Shown in pieces: positions 1 to 5,945 of a stretch of DNA of 14,804 nucleotides (within the stretch, counting starts at the first letter, position 1; every line of letters starts with the position of its first letter). Location of the stretch: contig JADYZS010000305.1 of NCBI GenBank assembly GCA_020853075.1, positions 1 through 14,804 of the forward strand, in the 5' to 3' direction. Source of the DNA: Anaerolineae bacterium (GTDB lineage: Bacteria > Chloroflexota > Anaerolineae > JADYZS01). The position numbers and the translations under genes are program-made. Under the pieces are notes generated by a model, which saw only the letters and a list, made by a program, of their open reading frames with translations, was not told the origin of the DNA and made no database searches.

Positions 1-1016
1 AGCCAGGTCTGGAATGCCGCAGCCCCCGGCTCGCAGAGGTTGGTATTGTGGAACCAGAACGCCTCCAACTGGGTGAGGTTGGTCAGGCTGAGCGGCAACG
101 CGCCCCCTAACAGATTGTTATGCAGGTAGAGACTCAACAAGTTGGTGAGGTTGCCCAGTTGAGATGGGATGGCGCCGCTCAACCGGTTGTTGTCCAGGCT
201 GAGGACCCGCAAGTTGGCGAGGTTGCCCAGTTGGGATGGGATGGTGCCGCTCAACTGGTTGCGTTGCAGTTGGAGGGACTGCAAGTTGGCGAGGTTGCCC
301 AGTTGGGCAGGGATGGTGCCGCTCAATTGGTTGGAGGACAGGAGGAGGTACTGCAAGTTGGCGAGGCTGCCCAGTTGGGCAGGGATGGTGCCGCTCAACC
401 GGTTGTTGGCCAGGAAGAGGTACTGCAAGTTGGTCAGGTTGCCCAGCTGGGCAGGGATGGCGCCGCTCAACTGGCTGTCCCCCAGGTCAAGGACCCGCAA
501 CCTGGTCAGGTTGCCTAGTTGGGCGGGGATGGGGCCGCTCAACTGGTTGACGTACAGGTAGAGTTCCTCCAAGTTGGCGAGGTTGCCCAGTTGAGATGGG
601 ATGGCGCCGGCCAGTCCATTCTGCCCCAGGTCAATCTCTATTACATATCCGAAGGATGAGCACCACACTCCATGCCAGAGGCAGGGCGTGTTGTTCGCCA
701 GCCAGCCCGTCTTGTTCGTCCAGTTGGTCCCATTGGTGCTGTTGTACAGCGTCACCAGCGCCTCGCACTGGATCTGTGGAACCTGACTCTGATTGGCGCA
801 GTTATAACTCGCCGACGGCGCGACAGAGAGCGTGGGCACTGGTTGGTTGAAGAGGGCCGGAGGATCAAAGATGGAAGCAAGGGGTGCAGCCGGAGGCGAG
901 TCCTGAGCAACGGCGGAGGGAGGAGCGGTGGCATACATGGACGCCATCAGAACGATGGCGAGGAGCAAGCCAGGAAGAAGCCGAGACAACCGGTTTCCAG
1001 CCAGGGTTGGATGCAT
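1..1016 (-). CDS. Secreted leucine-rich-repeat protein (3' end outside window)
   Basis: Reading leftward from the ATG at 1014-1016, the frame is open to the window edge (338 codons). Residues about 10-38 form an export signal: a basic start, a hydrophobic LLPGLLLAIVLMASM stretch, then an Ala-rich end AVAQ. After a Pro-rich spacer comes a plant-type LRR N-terminal cap with four Cys (CANQ..., CEALVTLYN..., CLWHGVWC) and the usual Trp residues. Eight 24-residue repeats follow, on the pattern LxGxIPxxLGNLxNLxxL, spaced exactly 72 bases. The last repeat degenerates and leads into TNLCEPGAAAFQTW, a typical cap that closes bacterial LRR blocks, so more sequence probably lies outside. A purine-rich Shine-Dalgarno (GGGAGAGG) lies about 5 bases before the start. 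LRRs of this class mediate protein-protein or surface binding; the ligand is unknown. The near-identical repeats are prone to unequal recombination. Confidence 0.9.
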   Translation of the reverse strand, partial: MHPTLAGNRLSRLLPGLLLAIVLMASMYATAPPSAVAQDSPPAAPLASIFDPPALFNQPVPTLSVAPSASYNCANQSQVPQIQCEALVTLYNSTNGTNWTNKTGWLANNTPCLWHGVWCSSFGYVIEIDLGQNGLAGAIPSQLGNLANLEELYLYVNQLSGPIPAQLGNLTRLRVLDLGDSQLSGAIPAQLGNLTNLQYLFLANNRLSGTIPAQLGSLANLQYLLLSSNQLSGTIPAQLGNLANLQSLQLQRNQLSGTIPSQLGNLANLRVLSLDNNRLSGAIPSQLGNLTNLLSLYLHNNLLGGALPLSLTNLTQLEAFWFHNTNLCEPGAAAFQTW

Positions 1017-1095
1017 GGTTATCCTCTCCCTTCCTTCACGACTGCGAGCCTGTTCAGGATGGCAGAGCGGGCAGATACTATACAGTTATGTTACA

Positions 1096-1106
1096 ATTGT
1101 ATCACA
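1096..1106 (-). promoter_or_regulatory. Candidate extended -10 promoter of the LRR gene
   Basis: On the minus strand the sequence reads TGTG-A-TACAAT-TG, an extended -10 like those at 10339 and 13434. No good -35 box is seen at the usual distance (the hexamer there is TAGGAG). The predicted start would give a leader of roughly 75 bases before the LRR ATG. The surrounding 50 bases are AT-rich, unlike the flanks. Confidence 0.45.
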
Positions 1107-1152
1107 ATTCACGGAGTACTCCTAATCTCATTTATTCGCGCGCGGGCTCTCT

Positions 1153-1203
1153 GTAGAGGCGCAGCGTGCCGGGTACATCTGGGATGCCAGGCTGCGCCTC
1201 TAC
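1153..1203. repeat. Palindromic repeat, 13-base perfect arms
   Basis: GTAGAGGCGCAGC at 1153-1165 is mirrored by GCTGCGCCTCTAC at 1191-1203, with a 25-base spacer that also pairs in part. There is no T-tract on either side, so this is not a simple terminator. Palindromes of the form GTAG-GGCGC...GCGCC-CTAC are common dispersed repeats in Chloroflexota-like genomes; that assignment is from memory and not tested here. Confidence 0.7.
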
Positions 1204-1320
1204 CAATGGCTATGGGAGAGGGACGGAGAGGTCACACCGCCAGGCATCAGCCCACACGCACCAGCGGCAGGTAGCCGGTCAGATCCGGAACAATAGTACC
1301 CTCCTCCACCGTGGGTCAAT

Positions 1321-1344
1321 AGGCCGCCTGGGCTGGCGGCTCCT
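1321..1344. repeat. Short GC-rich hairpin
   Basis: GCCGCC at 1323-1328 pairs with GGCGGC at 1335-1340, and the flanking AGG and CCT extend the stem across a two-base bulge (AGGCCGCC against AGGAGCCGCC). The loop is TGGGCT. No T-tract follows. It is probably a second dispersed palindrome. Confidence 0.45.
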
Positions 1345-1399
1345 ACGGAACGATACGCAATTATACCACCAATTGTAACTGTTTAGCCTTCTCCTAAAA

Positions 1400-1410
1400 T
1401 GTGGTATGAT
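1400..1410 (+). promoter_or_regulatory. Extended -10 promoter, probably leaderless
   Basis: TGTG-G-TATGAT (the -10 at 1405-1410) lies six bases before an ATG at 1417. That spacing places the transcription start at or next to the ATG, as in leaderless transcripts. No clear -35 box is visible. It is the only obvious promoter in front of the oxidoreductase gene at 1512. Confidence 0.5.
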
Positions 1411-1416
1411 AAGGGC

Positions 1417-1482
1417 ATGTGTTTAGGGGAAGAAGTTGAGCGCCTGCGTAGAGAGAATAGTGAAGTACGGCATCATCAGTAA
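1417..1482 (+). CDS. Possible leaderless 21-codon upstream ORF (leader peptide or gene remnant)
   Basis: The ORF starts at the ATG six bases after a TATGAT box and ends with TAA at 1480-1482, 29 bases before the oxidoreductase start. The peptide begins MCLGEEVERLRRENSEV and is highly charged and helical. The LRREN-type heptads resemble the coiled-coil N-terminus of some transposases and transcription factors, so it may be the stub of a decayed insertion-sequence gene. Alternatively, it may be a translated leader: a small stem (CCTC 1494-1497 with GAGG 1503-1506) covers the Shine-Dalgarno of the next gene and lies within reach of a ribosome at this stop codon. No Shine-Dalgarno of its own is usable. 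Expression is not established. Confidence 0.3.
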   Translation: MCLGEEVERLRRENSEVRHHQ

Positions 1483-1511
1483 AGTTCACGGCACCTCTTT
1501 GCGAGGAGACA

Positions 1512-2567
1512 ATGGACCAAGAGGATAGAGCAGTGCGGGTCGGCATCGCAGGCCTCGGACGGGCCGGGTGGGGGATCCACGCCGAGACGATCGCCCGGCT
1601 CCCTGAGATGTTCCGAGTCGTCGCGGTGAGCGACCCCGACGCCAGTCGCCAACAGGAGGCACGCGCGCGCTTTGACTGCCGGGCTTATGGCGAGTATGGC
1701 GATCTGGTCAAGGACGCTGGTGTCGAACTGATAGTGATGGCAGTGCCCAGCCAGTTGCATGCGGACTATGCGGTGGCGGCGCTGGAGAATGGCCAGAACG
1801 TGTTGGTAGAAAAGCCTATGGCCAATAGTCTGGCCGACGTGGAGCGCATGATCGCCGCGGCGCGAGCCGGTGGGCGTATCCTGACAGTTAATCAGAACTA
1901 TCGCAACATGCCCGTTTTTCTTAAGGTGCGCGAGATCGTCGCCTCGGGCATGCTGGGGCGCATCGTGATGATCCGCATCGCCTGGCACAATTTTGCGCGG
2001 CGTTGGGACTGGCAGACGCTCAAAGAGTTCAGCGGCGGACAGCTCAATAATGCGGGCGCGCACTTTGTTGATCTGGCGCTGTTGTTACTGGGTGATGGCG
2101 TGGAGCCCAGCGTCTTCTGTCACATGGAGAGAACGCCGGTCTACTCTGGTGACGCCGAGAGCCACGCCAAGATTGTCTTGCATGCTCCCGGCAGGCCGCT
2201 GGTTGACATTGAGTTGACCAGTGTATGTGCATACGCGCAAGACCAGTGGCTGGTCATGGGCACGCAAGGCGGCCTTACCGGCAACGGGAAAGCGTTACGC
2301 TGGAAGTATTTTGACCCCCAGGCGCTGCCGCCGCGGCCGGTGGACCGCACGCCGACACCCGATCGCAGCTATAACCGCGAGCAACTGCCATGGGTGGAGG
2401 TATGTTACGAGGTTGCGATGGATGATGATCCACATGGTTACGTTAAGACCTACCGCGACCTCTACGGCTCATTGAAAGAAGGCAAGCCACTCGCCATCAC
2501 CGCCGAGAGCGTGCGACGGCAGATCGCCATCCTTGACCAGTGCCGAGAGCAGAACCCCGATATGTGA
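1512..2567 (+). CDS. Gfo/Idh/MocA family NAD(P)-dependent oxidoreductase
   Basis: This is a 351-residue protein, the normal length for the family. The N-terminal Rossmann fold starts with VGIAGLGRAGWG (G14-x-G16-x-x-G19), and D41 at the end of the second strand (VVAVSDPD) is placed to contact the nucleotide ribose. The family hallmark EKP is at 100-102 (VLVEKPMA). The C-terminal substrate domain has GGQLNNAGAHFVD (175-187), in which N180, H184 and D187 match the usual G-G-x-x-x-D/N-x-G-x-H-x-x-D pattern. Such enzymes oxidise or reduce sugars, inositols or similar polyols; the substrate cannot be read from the sequence. GAGGAG at 1503-1508 is a close-spaced ribosome site and supports this start. 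It is cytosolic, as no signal peptide is present. No sugar transporter or kinase lies nearby to suggest a pathway. The stop is followed by a separate promoter, so it is not in the cbi operon. Confidence 0.93.
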   Translation: MDQEDRAVRVGIAGLGRAGWGIHAETIARLPEMFRVVAVSDPDASRQQEARARFDCRAYGEYGDLVKDAGVELIVMAVPSQLHADYAVAALENGQNVLVEKPMANSLADVERMIAAARAGGRILTVNQNYRNMPVFLKVREIVASGMLGRIVMIRIAWHNFARRWDWQTLKEFSGGQLNNAGAHFVDLALLLLGDGVEPSVFCHMERTPVYSGDAESHAKIVLHAPGRPLVDIELTSVCAYAQDQWLVMGTQGGLTGNGKALRWKYFDPQALPPRPVDRTPTPDRSYNREQLPWVEVCYEVAMDDDPHGYVKTYRDLYGSLKEGKPLAITAESVRRQIAILDQCREQNPDM

Positions 2568-2583
2568 TAGGCTTTTTGCGCAT

Positions 2584-2613
2584 TTGACACTATCCCTCAT
2601 CTCGTGATAAAAT
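2584..2613 (+). promoter_or_regulatory. Promoter of the cbiM-cbiQO operon
   Basis: A perfect -35 TTGACA (2584-2589) is followed after 18 bases by TAAAAT (2608-2613), preceded by CGTG-A as an extended -10. Transcription would start near 2620, giving a leader of about 90 bases before the cbiM ATG. It is the best canonical promoter in the window. Confidence 0.75.
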
Positions 2614-2630
2614 GCGACCTTGCAAGACAA

Positions 2631-2684
2631 TGAAAACCGTTTTCAATTACGCCTTCGCCCTGCTCCGATTGAAAACAGTTTCTG
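2631..2684 (+). promoter_or_regulatory. Tandem Fur-family-like palindromes / alternative RNA hairpin upstream of cbiM
   Basis: TGAAAACCGTTTTCA (2631-2645) is a perfect 7-1-7 palindrome. A degenerate second copy, TGAAAACAGTTTCTG, lies at 2670-2684 with its centre 39 bases away. The 7-1-7 layout is that of Fur/Zur-family operators, and the bases resemble the TGAAAATnATTTTCA-type Zur boxes of actinobacteria. Both copies lie just downstream of the predicted transcription start, where a bound repressor would block elongation. GTTTTCAAT (2639-2647) is also perfectly complementary to ATTGAAAAC (2668-2676), so the leader RNA can form a 9-base-pair stem with a 20-base loop. No cobalamin-box was found, so a B12 riboswitch is unlikely. 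Confidence 0.5.
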
Positions 2685-2709
2685 TTGTATTTCCTTGCCG
2701 GAGGAGCAG

Positions 2710-3483
2710 ATGTCGCACATCCACATCCCCGATGGTGTCCTCCCCGCCTGGCTCGTCTTGCTGGGCTGGCTGGGTGCGGCGGCGGTCCTGGCCTGGGCCC
2801 TCTTTGCCCTGCGCGGCAGCGACGCTCGCCGCCAGATTCCCCTCCTCGGCGTCATGGCGGCCCTCATGCTGGTCGGCATGTCCACCGAGTTCGTCCCTAT
2901 CGGCTACCACATCAACCTGACGATCATCGCGGGCATCGTGCTGGGGCCCGCGCTCGGCTTCATCGCCGCCTTTGTCGTGAACCTGATCCTGGCCCTCTTC
3001 GGCCACGGCGGCGTCACCGTCGTCGGCCTCAACACGCTGGTCATCGGCGCGGAGTGCGCGCTTGCCTTCCTGGTCTTCCGGGCTTTCTACCGGGCCTTCG
3101 GTGGGCAGAAGCCCAGGATCGGCCTCCTCGCCGGGGGCGCGACTGTCCTCACCCTTTTCATCACCACCCTGCTCCTCATCGGCATCGTCGCCATCGGCAA
3201 CGCCAAGCCCACCACGCAGATGCACCCCGCGCCTGCGGTAGAAGGGGGCCTGGGCGCGGCCCTCTCCGAAGGTATTCTAGACAACGAACTCTTAGGCGGG
3301 GAGGAGGAACACGCCAGCGTAGAAGTGAACGTTGGCAGGTTTGCCGGATTGGCCCTCGGTCTGGGATCCATCGGCTGGATCATGGAGGCTGTCATCACCG
3401 GGGTCGTCGTGCAGTTCGTCTGGCGCGTGCAGCCCAACCTTATCGTCTCGCGCCGGCGCGCCTCCGCGTTCCCCGCTGCCTAA
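2710..3483 (+). CDS. cbiM: CbiM/NikM-type substrate component of an ECF cobalt/nickel transporter
   Basis: This is a 257-residue membrane protein with about six to seven hydrophobic helices. It starts MSHIHIPDGVLP, the conserved metal-binding N-terminus of CbiM/NikM, in which an N-terminal His (here H3 or H5) and the free amino end chelate Ni or Co. The start at 2710 is chosen because it restores that motif and has GGAGGAG just upstream; a TTG 30 codons earlier would add non-family sequence and overlap the operator. The GYHINLTIIAGIVLGP segment (about residues 65-80) supplies the second conserved His. A hydrophilic insert at about residues 168-210 (KPTTQMHPAPAVEGG to GGEEEHASVEV) is rich in His, Met and acidic residues and may be an extracytoplasmic metal-collecting loop. 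It pairs with the CbiQ-CbiO fusion at 3589. No separate cbiN is present. Whether the metal is Co, Ni or another ion cannot be told from sequence. Confidence 0.9.
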   Translation: MSHIHIPDGVLPAWLVLLGWLGAAAVLAWALFALRGSDARRQIPLLGVMAALMLVGMSTEFVPIGYHINLTIIAGIVLGPALGFIAAFVVNLILALFGHGGVTVVGLNTLVIGAECALAFLVFRAFYRAFGGQKPRIGLLAGGATVLTLFITTLLLIGIVAIGNAKPTTQMHPAPAVEGGLGAALSEGILDNELLGGEEEHASVEVNVGRFAGLALGLGSIGWIMEAVITGVVVQFVWRVQPNLIVSRRRASAFPAA

Positions 3484-3538
3484 TGGAGAGAGCAACTTAC
3501 TACAAAGATACCAGTTTATTCTTTACGTTTTACGATTT

Positions 3539-3565
3539 ATTCGTGCCTTTGTGTCTTTGTGGTTG
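3539..3565. repeat. Copy of a dispersed CCTTTGTGTCTTTGTGG-type repeat
   Basis: The cbiM-cbiQO gap ends in a low-GC segment containing TCGTGCCTTTGTG and TCTTTGTGGTTG, whose reverse complement translates as the familiar spurious TTKTQRHE peptide. This motif is widely scattered in intergenic DNA of several bacterial phyla, from memory. It interrupts what should be a tight operon and adds about 105 bases between the two genes. Confidence 0.5.
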
Positions 3566-3588
3566 ATAACCCTATCGGAGCCTTTGAC

Positions 3589-5385
3589 ATGGACATTGCC
3601 GCGTTAGACCGTTGGGCGGTGCAGGGGGAAAGTCCCTGGCATCGCGCCGCGCCCCTCGCCAAGATCGGCGCCACCGCGCTCTTCATCGCTGCGGTGGTGA
3701 TGAGCCGCAACGTGGCCGCACTCGTCACCCTCTATCTGGCGCTGGCGGCGTTGATGGCCGTGGCGCGGCTCCCGCTCCGGCGCGTCCTCATCATCGCCGC
3801 TTACCCTGCCCTCTTCGCCGTCCTCTTCGCTGTCAGCCGCTGGGACGGAACCTGGCAAGCGCCCGCGGTTGTTATCCTGAAAGCGGTGGGCGCGGCGATG
3901 GCGATGGTTCTCCTCATCACCACTACGCCTTATCCCGACCTCTTCGCCGCGCTCTCCCGCGTCCTGCCCCGTCTAGTCTCTGATGCTCTCTTTATGACCT
4001 ATCGCTCCTTCTTCCTTCTTTTGGAGGGGATGGATCACCTGATTACGGCCCTGCGTTTGCGGGGCGGCTTACAGCGGCGCAAGCCTGTGCGCACGGTGCA
4101 AAACCTGGCCCTGGCTCTGGGGGTGCTCTTGATCCATGCCCTGGATTTGAGCCAGCGGCTCTACGACGTCCTCCTGGTGCGCGGCTACCGGGGGCGATTT
4201 CCCAGCGGTCAACGTTGGCGGCAGTTCGTCGCCCGCCGCGACGTGCTGCCGCTCCTGGCGGGCCTCGCGCTCCTGATGACTGCCTGGGCCTGGCAAGGCA
4301 CGACCTGGCCTGTGCGCTACCCCCTGGCGGGGCCGCTTCTGGCCCTGGGCCTTCTCATTTCTGCCATCCTCTGGCGACGCGAGGCGCGCCCGGCCCTCGC
4401 CGTGATCCGGCCATCCGCCTCGGCGGAACTCTCGCCGCAGTCTGTCTGGACAAGGGATGATGTCAGAGCTGGCAGGCAAGCCGATGCCGAAGTCTTCGGC
4501 CACGAGCACCCCGAACTGGCAGGCGAGATCGTTGCCCACATCTCCTGCGTCAAGCATACGTACAGCGATGCGACGGTGGTATCGCTGTGCGGCCTCGGCC
4601 TGGCCGTCGCCAAAGGCGAGCGCGCCGTGGTGCTAGGCCCTAACGGCAGCGGCAAATCCACCTTGCTCTTCCATCTCTTGGGCTTGCTGCGGCCCGACGA
4701 GGGAGCGGTCAGGCTCTTCGGCAAGGACCCCGCGCGCGAGTGGGCGCAGGTTTCGCAGAGGGTCGGCGTCGTCTTGCAGAACGTGGACGAGCAGATATTG
4801 GCTCCCACCGTCTTTGACGACGTGGCCTTCAGCCCGCGCAACTACGGCTATCCCGAAGGCCAGGTGCAGACGATGGTAGAGCAGGTGATGGCCTGGCTCG
4901 GCATCACGCACCTGCGGGACAAGGTTCCGCACTATCTGAGTGGGGGGGAGAAACGGAAGGTGGCGATGGCCGGGGCCCTGGTCTTGCAGCCGGAACTCCT
5001 CATCATGGACGAACCTTTTGAGGGCTTAGACCCCCGCGCGCGCAGCGAACTGATCGCTCTACTGAACCGGCTGCACAGCGAGCGGGAGACGACAATGATC
5101 GTCACCACCCACGACATCAACACCGTGCCCCTGTTCGCCGACTCGGTGCACATCATGGTGGCCGGGGAGGGGATTGTGGAGCGAGATGCGCCGCACCGGG
5201 TCTTCAGCCGCGCTGCTTTGCTGGCCCGCTCCAACATAGAGCCGCCCGTGCTGGCCCAACTTTTCCAGAGCCTGCGGGAGTGCGGGCTGGACCTGGGTCA
5301 TCCCCAGACCGTGGTAGAAGCGACGGAGATGCTCACCCGCTGGCTGCAAAAGCCCACCGCGCCCGCGGGGGTGCCGGGGCTTTAG
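3589..5385 (+). CDS. cbiQO: CbiQ-CbiO fusion: ECF transporter T component joined to its ATPase
   Basis: This is a 598-residue two-domain protein. Residues 1 to about 275 are a CbiQ/EcfT membrane domain with hydrophobic segments near 24-56, 65-82, 92-111, 170-186 and 219-262. It carries the two coupling-helix X-R-G signatures, ALRLRGG (154-160) and LLVRGYRG (195-202). After a soluble linker, residues 315 to about 545 form an ABC ATPase: Walker A GPNGSGKST (350-358), Q-loop VLQNVDEQ (Q397), signature LSGGE (450-454), Walker B LLIMDEP (470-476), D-loop GLDP and switch His H508 (TTHD). All catalytic residues are present. The start at 3589 has GGAG 8 bases upstream; an in-frame GTG at 3559 lies inside a dispersed repeat and adds no domain. 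With CbiM it would form an ATP-driven Co/Ni importer. Usually Q and O are separate genes, so one chain here supplies one T and one A subunit. The gene ends 9 bases before the convergent PIN-like gene, with no terminator between. Confidence 0.93.
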   Translation: MDIAALDRWAVQGESPWHRAAPLAKIGATALFIAAVVMSRNVAALVTLYLALAALMAVARLPLRRVLIIAAYPALFAVLFAVSRWDGTWQAPAVVILKAVGAAMAMVLLITTTPYPDLFAALSRVLPRLVSDALFMTYRSFFLLLEGMDHLITALRLRGGLQRRKPVRTVQNLALALGVLLIHALDLSQRLYDVLLVRGYRGRFPSGQRWRQFVARRDVLPLLAGLALLMTAWAWQGTTWPVRYPLAGPLLALGLLISAILWRREARPALAVIRPSASAELSPQSVWTRDDVRAGRQADAEVFGHEHPELAGEIVAHISCVKHTYSDATVVSLCGLGLAVAKGERAVVLGPNGSGKSTLLFHLLGLLRPDEGAVRLFGKDPAREWAQVSQRVGVVLQNVDEQILAPTVFDDVAFSPRNYGYPEGQVQTMVEQVMAWLGITHLRDKVPHYLSGGEKRKVAMAGALVLQPELLIMDEPFEGLDPRARSELIALLNRLHSERETTMIVTTHDINTVPLFADSVHIMVAGEGIVERDAPHRVFSRAALLARSNIEPPVLAQLFQSLRECGLDLGHPQTVVEATEMLTRWLQKPTAPAGVPGL

Positions 5386-5394
5386 TCGCTTCCG

Positions 5395-5940
5395 CTACCA
5401 CAATCTCTTATTAGCCAACCCTTCGCCTTTGATTCGCCTTTCTTTTCCAATCCCTATATGTCGCCGGAAATAAGATTCTGTGTACTGGTGCTGTAACGGG
5501 CGTGAAAGCCCCACTGAGCGTAGAACACCTTCAAGGGAAACCCCCTGTTCGGAAAGTCCCAGCAAGGCCAAAGATTGAATCGCTGCTTTGTCAGCACTGC
5601 AGAAAAGCGCTCCCGCCGCTCTCCCTGAAAGTAACAAGGCCAGCGCCTCAAGTTCGCCGATATGAAGTGCTTCACGGGCGACCACGTCAAATTTGCTCAA
5701 AACTTCGTTGATTTCCTTTGTTGTAGCCCCAATCTCCGCAATCTCCCCACGCGCAACCTGCCCCGGCAGGTCAATCTGTGTCCACTCTGCATCAGTCTCA
5801 CTGTAAATCGCTTCCTTGTGAAGAATCACCGAAGGGACAACTATTCGGACTTTCTCTTTCAGCACACTCCATACCTTTATCTTGTGCGCGTAAATGATAA
5901 CGTCTGCATCAGGTAGCAAAGATTGGGGTGGTGGAGTCAC
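5395..5940 (-). CDS. PIN-like domain protein, putative nuclease partner of the ImmA/IrrE gene
   Basis: This is a 181-residue soluble protein. It opens LLPDADVIIYAHK, the first strand of a PIN fold, with D11/D13 as the first metal ligand. E43 (ILHKEAIY), E96/E98 (GELEALALLL) and D117 (CSADKAAI) fit the remaining acidic positions of the PIN active site in order and spacing. The last 50 residues are basic (FRRHIGIGKERRIKG). The start is a GTG at 5938-5940 with only a weak Shine-Dalgarno; the upstream gene stops at 5946, so translation is probably coupled. PIN proteins are usually ribonucleases, often toxins. The family could not be named more closely; the fold is inferred from motif order, not from a search. 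The module is lower in GC than its neighbours, which suggests acquisition by transfer. Confidence 0.65.
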   Translation of the reverse strand: MTPPPQSLLPDADVIIYAHKIKVWSVLKEKVRIVVPSVILHKEAIYSETDAEWTQIDLPGQVARGEIAEIGATTKEINEVLSKFDVVAREALHIGELEALALLLSGRAAGALFCSADKAAIQSLALLGLSEQGVSLEGVLRSVGLSRPLQHQYTESYFRRHIGIGKERRIKGEGLANKRLW

Positions 5941-5945
5941 GACGT

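Larger units (their letters stand above)
1017..1416. other. Non-coding stretch between the LRR gene and the oxidoreductase block
   Basis: This 400-base divergent intergenic stretch holds the LRR leader and promoter (about 1017-1110), two GC-rich palindromes (1153-1203 and 1321-1344) and the promoter of the rightward block (1400-1410). A short minus-strand open stretch at about 1253-1310 reads TIVPDLTGYLPLVRVG and then a stop. It resembles a protein C-terminus but has an in-frame stop just upstream, so it is at most a gene scrap. I see no convincing gene here. Confidence 0.6.

Noticed and set aside
120..561. Three overlapping plus-strand open frames in the LRR region
   Set aside because: They are antisense shadows of the 72-base LRR repeats; the minus-strand translation has a signal peptide, cap and LRR consensus.
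1253..1320. Minus-strand fragment reading TIVPDLTGYLPLVRVG
   Set aside because: It looks like a protein C-terminus but is only about 20 codons with a stop just upstream; I could not assign it to any family.
2639..2676. CRISPR-repeat-like unit with GTTTTCAAT and ATTGAAAAC ends
   Set aside because: It is a single copy with no spacers or cas genes; it lies in the cbiM leader and is better read as an operator or hairpin.
2614..2709. Possible cobalamin riboswitch before cbiM
   Set aside because: The leader is only about 90 bases and I see no B12-box; the class needs a much longer structured leader.
2620..2709. Longer CbiM starting at TTG 2620
   Set aside because: It would bury the metal-binding MSHIHIPDG N-terminus and overlap the operator; the ATG at 2710 has a good ribosome site.
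3559..3588. Longer CbiQ-CbiO starting at GTG 3559
   Set aside because: The extra ten codons fall in a dispersed repeat; the ATG at 3589 has GGAG at proper spacing.
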